Part shown: positions 59,901 to 64,000 of the stretch, one piece after another
Layout of the letters: each line of letters opens with the position of its first letter
Position numbering within the stretch: position 1 is the stretch's first letter
NCBI RefSeq assembly: GCF_021730395.1
Contig: NC_069361.1
Coordinates: 79,989,001 to 80,053,000 of the forward strand
DNA from: Mercenaria mercenaria
Taxonomy: Eukaryota; Mollusca; Bivalvia; Venerida; Veneridae
Direction of reading: 5' to 3'
Length of the DNA: 64,000 nucleotides
The notes under the pieces: generated by a model
The model's input: the letters and a program-made list of their open reading frames with translations, nothing else
Database searches by the model: none
Told to the model about the DNA's origin: nothing
Position numbers and translations under genes: made by a program

Positions 59901-60492
59901 TTTACCTTCGAGTCACTGACCCCTAAAACAGAAGAGCACTTCTTCCAGTGGTACTTAGACATTGTGTAAAGTTTGCTAGCTATGGATACTTTATGATGTG
60001 ATCTCTGGAGCCAAAAAAACAAGGAATCTCGTGTGATGCTGAGGTATCTAGTAAAGTTTGAAAGCTGAAATTTTGTTTTTCACCTTTTCTTATGTTCTAA
60101 TGCTGAAATGAAACTTGATATAGAGATAGATGACCATGACAGGAAGTGCAAAGCAAAAAGACCAGAAGATAACTATGTATATGGAATAAAGAGATATCTC
60201 CTTTTGTGTTTATATTTTCATAATTTCAACAAGAACTGTAGCTCTATCTTGAATATTTTTTTAATTATCTCCCATTTTGTACTTATTTTACATATGTAAA
60301 TAGGGAAGATTGTAATGATAGGTGACATGTTGAATACATGGTTTAATTTAAACTTGAATGTACTGCACCTTTGTTTTCCAGCATATCAATCCTTTTTATT
60401 AAATCATGTACTACGTCTTCATTTACAGCTTCTGAATGACACATCAGTATTAGATAAAACAAAGTGCAGGCTATTAGCACAGAATGCACCAT
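53965..60492 (-). CDS. Secreted C1q-domain protein with short coiled stalk, three exons
   Basis: Exons in gene order: 60369-60492, 55757-55993, 53965-54356; phases 1 and 1 agree and give 250 aa. Exon 1 encodes the signal peptide (MVHSVLIACTLFYLILMCHS) and the start of a helical stalk. Exon 2 continues the stalk with heptad-like charged sequence (KAQEMLIKNLQERVYEVG). Exon 3 is a full C1q/TNF-like domain, about residues 121-250: AFHATIDTNTGWP, FIAPTPGIYMFSASV, GDEMLVRVQ and SFSGSLIQSVS at the end. There is no collagen region. Such proteins are expanded in bivalves and usually act as secreted pattern-recognition lectins; the ligand cannot be read here. The acceptor of exon 3 is chosen by phase (ctgtag at 54357-54362); an alternative cttacag 15 bases upstream would break the frame. 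Intron 2 and intron 1 hold elements E, F and G. Confidence 0.85.
54595..54930 (-). mobile_element. Decayed Helentron-like family D fragment (D3)
   Basis: Two degenerate units with AAATGTTCCCCGTAACAAAA, GCAAGGCCCAGACCCCTTG, AAGGTCACACATTAAAGTCA and CATGGCACAAGTATTCACCA. Both termini are lost. It lies in intron 2 of the C1q gene. Confidence 0.5.
54935..55756. other. C1q gene intronic sequence
   Basis: No repeat, gene or element recognised. Confidence 0.4.
56050..57020. repeat. Degenerate array of GCATTCAGGATA units, split by element E
   Basis: Diverged units of roughly 30-55 bp share AGCATTCAGGATATCTTTAT and CTTATGCCCTTAAATAGCATT. The array runs from about 56050 to 56368 and resumes at about 56957-57020 after element E. 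Confidence 0.65.
56369..56952 (+). mobile_element. Helentron-like element E
   Basis: Start AATAAGAGCTGTCACTATTG (hairpin TGTCAC-TATTG-GTGACA), then GCCCCCGAAG. The body has about three units of about 150 bp with TGACCTTGACCTTGGA and CAGAGTTATGGACC. The tail is CTGACGGACAGTGCG, then ATATGCCCATCTTCGGGGGC, which is the complement of the GCCCCCGAAG motif at the start, followed by ATAAAAA. It is inserted in the GCATTCAGGATA array. Confidence 0.75.
57362..59610 (+). mobile_element. Helentron-like element G (C-type), host of element F
   Basis: Start AACAAGAGCTGTCGCAGGAG then GCGCTCGACTATTTAGATGC. The body has units of about 180 bp with GGGGCATAATTCATGAAATA, TGATGTGGGTGATGATG and ACTGAGATAGAGTGAAA. 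The tail near 59563-59610 (GCGGATGCTGAAGGACGCC, GTCGAGTTGAACAGCTC) is eroded. Element F (58041-59175) interrupts one unit. Confidence 0.65.
58041..59175 (+). mobile_element. Helentron-like element F, nested in G
   Basis: Start AACTAGAAGATGCTTTTGTA (hairpin TGCTTTT...AAAAGTGCA) then GTCTCCCCC. Seven units of about 150 bp carry CCCCTGTGACCTTGACCTT, AGTGACCCCAAAATCA, AGGGGTCATCTACTCTGC and TCTCAAGTTA. The tail has GACGGAAGACGGACAGGGC and the hairpin GTCTCCCCCAGTGGGGAGAGAC followed by AAAAT. The start differs from the AACAAG of the other families. Confidence 0.7.
59615..60368. other. C1q gene intron 1, remaining part
   Basis: No supported feature. The open frame 60108-60299 has no domain. Confidence 0.4.
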
Positions 60493-60605
60493 GATTCGTA
60501 ACAGCAAAATACAATTATATAAAATAAAGTATGTAAGAAAAGCAATATCTTAAAAGTTTGTATCTTTTGTTTACATGTACAAAATGTTGTCCTTGAGATT
60601 ATGTA

Positions 60606-60828
60606 CTGTAAAAGCAGAAATTTTCGCGAGAGTTTAATTTTCGCTACCGTATATTTGCAAGGCCCTACATCTCGCAAAAATTAATCCTCTAGTAAATATT
60701 CACCATTAATATAATTCAAATTCATGTAGGATACTATTTTTACAATTTCGCGAATATTAAACCTCACAACATTCTCAAAATTTCAATTTCACGAAATTTT
60801 GACCCAGCGAAAATATGCGCTTTTACAG
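60606..60828. mobile_element. MITE with CTGTAAAAGC ends and TA target site
   Basis: A 223-bp element with exact terminal inverted repeat CTGTAAAAGC, flanked by TA (60604-60605 and 60829-60830). The halves contain ATTTTCGCGAGAG and ATTTTCGCTGGGTC-like arms. It has the form of a Tc1/mariner-type MITE. It lies just upstream of the C1q start codon (60492) in gene orientation, so it may overlap that gene's promoter. Confidence 0.85.
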
Positions 60829-60830
60829 TA

Positions 60831-62006
60831 TCAGAAGTTGCAAGATAACAGGTAATGATAACCAAATGTACTTGCAAATGAAATATTATACATCATATTA
60901 CTGCTCTAAACTGATGTACATCTATAATGACCCTTTTGCTCCTTTTAAGATACGTCACTGGATAACTTTATTTGCCCCTTTTGTAGCAGGGAGAACTGCT
61001 AAGATATAAACCTTTGAATAGAAGGCCATGTGTGGGTTCTACCGACCATGTTTACCAAAATCCATTTCAAAGGGCATTTTCACTGGAGGACTTTTTTTTT
61101 TACACTTTAAAGCAAAATGAAACAATTCTGAGGAAAGTGTCAATAATGCACAATGGTGCAGTTATTTGAGGAAAGTGTCAATAATGTACATGTACAATGG
61201 TGCAGTTATTTGCATGACATTTACTGCAAAAGAGCAATTGCATCGTCACTTCCTTCAAACTTTGTTGCTAATTATAAACATGCTAACCTGGAAAAAGCAT
61301 TCATCTAGTAAATCCATGACATTGTGAGGAGGCTACATCTTAACATAGCTAAAATTAAGGTTTAGAATAATTCTGCTGAGCAATTCGAAGAAACTTTACA
61401 TTTTATATGTAGCATGGGCAGTGCTGTAAAAAAAAATCGAAAAAACTTCGATTGGGATGCAAGATTTCAGCTCAAATGGTCTATAATTAAAATTCAGAAA
61501 ATGTTCAAATGGCTTTACCATGGCTACTATGACAAGAACTTCAACTAGGTGTTTCTAGGACTTCCTATATAGTTTTTTTTAACCTCTTCATTATCCGATT
61601 TTAGTTCTGATTGAAAAAATATCTAACATTATAACAGAATACGACACTTGTGAATGTTTGTAAAACAGGCTAAGTGTGTGTATGTTTATATCAAGACTAT
61701 TAAAAATTGCTACTGATTATTCATATTGGCAACTCCTCTGTGATAATCATAATGTTAGTAATTTTTGGGTTTTGGAGGATGGTGCAAGATAAAACACTCC
61801 AATCCTAGAAGCTTCTCTGAATATTTTGTTTGCCACATCACCCATAGACAAGACATAGTTCTGTTGTTCCTTACTGTTTTTCATAAATATCTCCAAAATA
61901 TCACACAAACTGAAACATAGCACTAAATATTTATTTAGCACAATACAGATACAGATATAGTTAATCAGAATTTCTATAAACACATACAAAACACAATCAC
62001 TTTGTG
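60831..62006. other. Intergenic region between MRPL11 and the C1q gene, with a small duplication
   Basis: Contains a direct duplication near 61130-61212 (GAGGAAAGTGTCAATAATG ... AATGGTGCAGTTATTTG, two copies). On the minus strand an AATAAA at 61930-61935 lies 72 bases after the MRPL11 stop and is its likely polyadenylation signal. Nothing else is supported. Confidence 0.5.
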
Positions 62007-64000
62007 CTACAATCGTAACAACTTTGATTTCCTAACTTCCTCTAATTCTATTTCAAACTGTTGAAGTCTTTCTTCTCTTTCCTCTAAAAATTCAGCATAC
62101 TCTTCTGGGTCCAGAGATTTCACAACTTGGATGCCAACAGAATGAGCTGTCCCAATCACTTGTTTACACACATCTTGTAATGTATTTCCCCGGTTCTGTG
62201 GGTCTTGTATCTTTATCTTTGCTATTTCATAGACATGCTTTAAAGATATTTTGCCTGCTACATCATCTCCTGCAAATGCAAATAACAGTAAAAAAGTTAT
62301 TGCTTTTCAAAATTTGTATTCCTTCCGGCAGTCATTTTTCACTACATATTTGTGCACACTACATAAAAGTTGTTATGACAGAATTCATCAAAATATTTGA
62401 AGGGACACTTGGAATTTTTATTTGTTTCAAAAATTGCTTGTAGGGATTTAAATTTTGGGTAGTTTTGTTTGTTTGTTTTGGGTTTAACGCCGTTTTTCAA
62501 CAGTATTTCAGCCATGTAACGGCGGGCAGTTAACCTAACCAGTGTTCCTGGATTCTGTACCAGTACAAACTTGTTCTCCGCTAGTAACTGCCAACTTCCC
62601 CACATGAATCAGAGGTGGAGGACTAATGATTTCAGACGCAATGTCGTTTATCAAATAGTCACGGAGAACATACGCCCCGCCCGAGGATCGAACTCACGAC
62701 CCCGCTATCCGTAGACCAACGCTCTTACCTACTGAGCTAAGCGGGCGGGCCAAATTTTGGGTAGATAAATAGTTACCCACTAAAAGCAATATCACATTTT
62801 ATTGTCGCACACTATTTCTAGGTTAACAGCTTTGTACATAAAACATTTTCTGCAGTGGAGATATTAGCCCTTATCCAGCTAAATTTCTAAAATAGATTGG
62901 TCCATCACTCAATTTGGACAGTATCAATTCATCAAAGGGGTGTTCACTGACAATTTTCTGACTGAATTGCGAACTGTGCATACCATAATCAACCTGCATG
63001 GATCGCAAGTTGATTTCAAAAGAAAAACTGCAAAGATACATGAATTATGCATACTTCCTATGGTTCCTTTTCTTGCACCAGCTGCCATCTTTAGAAAATA
63101 TGATGTTGGAGGTTTATGTATAGTTATACTGATAGATCGATCTGGCTGCAATTATACAACAAAAGCTGTTTAAATTAAGGAATACATTTGTAAAGTAAAA
63201 ATAGCTCTTATGCTATGAAATATTGTTGTTAAACTCTCATTCAAAAGTAATGTATGTACAAAATACAATAATGATCTTATACTTAAAATCAGCTATCAGT
63301 TAACTATGTTATCCTTAGATAACTTTCAGACTTAAATTTCATCCAAGCTGATAAAACTAATTAAGCAAATCAGCTTCACATAGGTAGGTATTTGTATTCA
63401 CTTACATTCAGCTTCACATAGGTAGGTATTGGTATACACTTACATTCAGCTTCACATAGGTAGGTATTGGTATTCACTTACATTCAGCTTCACATAGGTA
63501 GGTATTGGTATTCACTTACATTCAGCTTCACATAGGTAGGTACTGGTATACACTTACATTCAGCTTCACATAGGTAGGTACTGGTATTCACTTACATTCA
63601 GCTTCACATAGGTAGGTACTGGTATTCACTTACATTCAGCTTCACATAGGTAGGTACTGGTATTCACTTACATTCAGTTTCACATAGGTAGGTACTGGTA
63701 TTCACTTACATTCAGCTTCACATAGGTAGGTACTGGTATACACTTACATTCAGCTTCACATAGGTAGGTACTGGTATTCACTTACATTCAGTTTCACATA
63801 GGTAGGTACTGGTGGTATACACTTACATTCAGCTTCACATAGGTAGGTACTGGTATACACTTACATTCAGCTTCACATAGGTAGGTACTGGTATACACTT
63901 ACATTCAGTTTCACATAGGTGGGTATTGGTATTCACTTACATTCAGTTTCACATAGGTAGGTATTGGTATCCCTGGTTTTATGTCATTTGTTTGGTCATT
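62007..64000 (-). CDS. MRPL11: Mitochondrial ribosomal protein L11 (uL11m), 3' part, runs off the window
   Basis: Large-subunit mitoribosomal protein of the GTPase-associated centre. Visible exons in gene order: 63941-64000 (continues right), 63055-63145, 62007-62269. Phases 0 and 1 agree; 137 residues are visible against 192 in human. The exons encode NDIKPGIPIPTYVKLN, then PDRSISITIHKPPTSYFLKM and AAGARKGTIG, then SLKHVYEIAKIKIQD, IIGSA-like VIGTAHSVGIQVVKSL and a charged coiled C-terminus ending SKLLRL. These match human GIPLPTKILVKPDR, QPTVSYFLKAAAG and TLKHVYEIARIKAQD in order. The N-terminal part, including any mitochondrial targeting sequence, lies beyond 64000. The donor of the 63941 exon sits inside a 38-bp tandem array. 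Confidence 0.93.
62463..62751 (-). mobile_element. tRNA-derived SINE with perfect 13-bp target duplication
   Basis: On the minus strand the head is a well-preserved tRNA-like sequence: A box TTAGCTCAGTAGG and B box GAGTTCGATCC. The 3' part has the conserved core GGTTTAACGCCGTTTTTCAA (complement side at 62478-62500) and ends in a (TTTG)n-type tail. AAATTTTGGGTAG flanks both sides (62450-62462 and 62752-62764). The intact duplication and boxes suggest a fairly young insertion. It lies in the last visible intron of MRPL11. Confidence 0.9.
62864..63013. mobile_element. Degraded MITE of the CTGCTAAATT family
   Basis: Left part TTAGCCCTTATCCAGCTAAA, then CAATTTGGACAGTATCA, AAAGGGGTGTTCACTGA and ACTGAATTGCGAACTGTGC match the copies at 28482 and 13020. 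The right end is lost next to the MRPL11 exon at 63055. Confidence 0.6.
63146..63370. other. MRPL11 intron between the tandem array and the next exon
   Basis: AT-rich intron sequence with the acceptor (ataattgcag on the minus strand) at 63146-63155. No other feature. Confidence 0.5.
63371..63978 (-). repeat. 38-bp tandem array, 16 copies, including the MRPL11 exon end and splice donor
   Basis: Sixteen copies with a 38-bp period; one has a 3-bp insertion. Plus-strand unit: CAGCTTCACATAGGTAGGTA then YTGGTATWCACTTACATT. In MRPL11 orientation each unit reads ACCTATGTGAARCTGAATGT then AAGTG, so it contains the end of the exon (TYVKLN) and the donor GTAAGTG. The copy starting at 63944 is the exonic one; the other fifteen lie in the intron downstream. 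Units differ by C/T at two or three fixed positions, showing recent expansion. Confidence 0.93.

Noticed and set aside
62690-62751. Possible genuine tRNA gene
   Set aside because: The boxes are good but the unit is the head of a 289-bp SINE with target duplications and lacks a proper 3' acceptor arm.
63371-63978. CRISPR-like array
   Set aside because: The 38-bp units are contiguous with no unique spacers, in a eukaryotic intron; it is a minisatellite.

Overview
The window looks like nuclear DNA of a marine bivalve mollusc, most likely a heterodont clam. The evidence is an AT-rich, intron-rich genome, bivalve-type mobile elements (internally tandem elements with GGAC-type tracts, tRNA-derived SINEs, many small inverted-repeat elements) and a secreted C1q-domain gene of the kind expanded in bivalves. 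The species call is an inference; no search was run. Gene models were built by hand from conserved peptides, reading frame and splice-site phase.

Layout: (1) 1-201, minus: possible first coding exon of an unrecognised protein running off the left edge, then about 6 kb of gene-free, repeat-bearing DNA. (2) 6510-9466, plus: SAYSD1, two exons. (3) 9897-11441, plus: intronless FAD amine oxidase with a signal peptide and a C-terminal KDEL. (4) 13654-38614, minus: complete COG2 in 18 phase-consistent exons (744 aa); its introns carry most of the mobile DNA. (5) 41366-52245, plus: RRP36 in nine exons (611 aa) with a long acidic N-terminal extension and a 16-nt micro-exon. (6) 53965-60492, minus: secreted C1q-domain protein, three exons (250 aa). 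(7) 62007-64000, minus: 3' part of MRPL11, continuing off the right edge.

The six named genes are ordinary housekeeping or immune genes with no shared pathway: ER translocon quality control (SAYSD1), an ER-lumen oxidase, Golgi tethering (COG2), 18S rRNA processing (RRP36), an immune-type lectin (C1q) and the mitochondrial ribosome (MRPL11).

The most unusual content is non-genic. At least ten elements share one plan: AACAAG-type start, short hairpin, short motif, tandemly repeated body, GGAC-type tract, then a terminal hairpin that repeats the short motif and abuts an A-run. This resembles non-autonomous Helentron-type elements. They nest in each other, and their bodies are arrays of nuclear-receptor half-sites: perfect RevDR2-type sites in family A (15 copies in two elements), DR1 sites in family D, TCAAGGTCA-type sites in several. 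Second, the intron of MRPL11 next to the last visible exon starts with 16 tandem copies of a 38-bp unit that contains the exon end and its splice donor. Other notable items are hAT-type elements with clear target duplications (one nested in another, within a gag fossil), a TTAA-flanked foldback element and a SINE with a perfect 13-bp target duplication.
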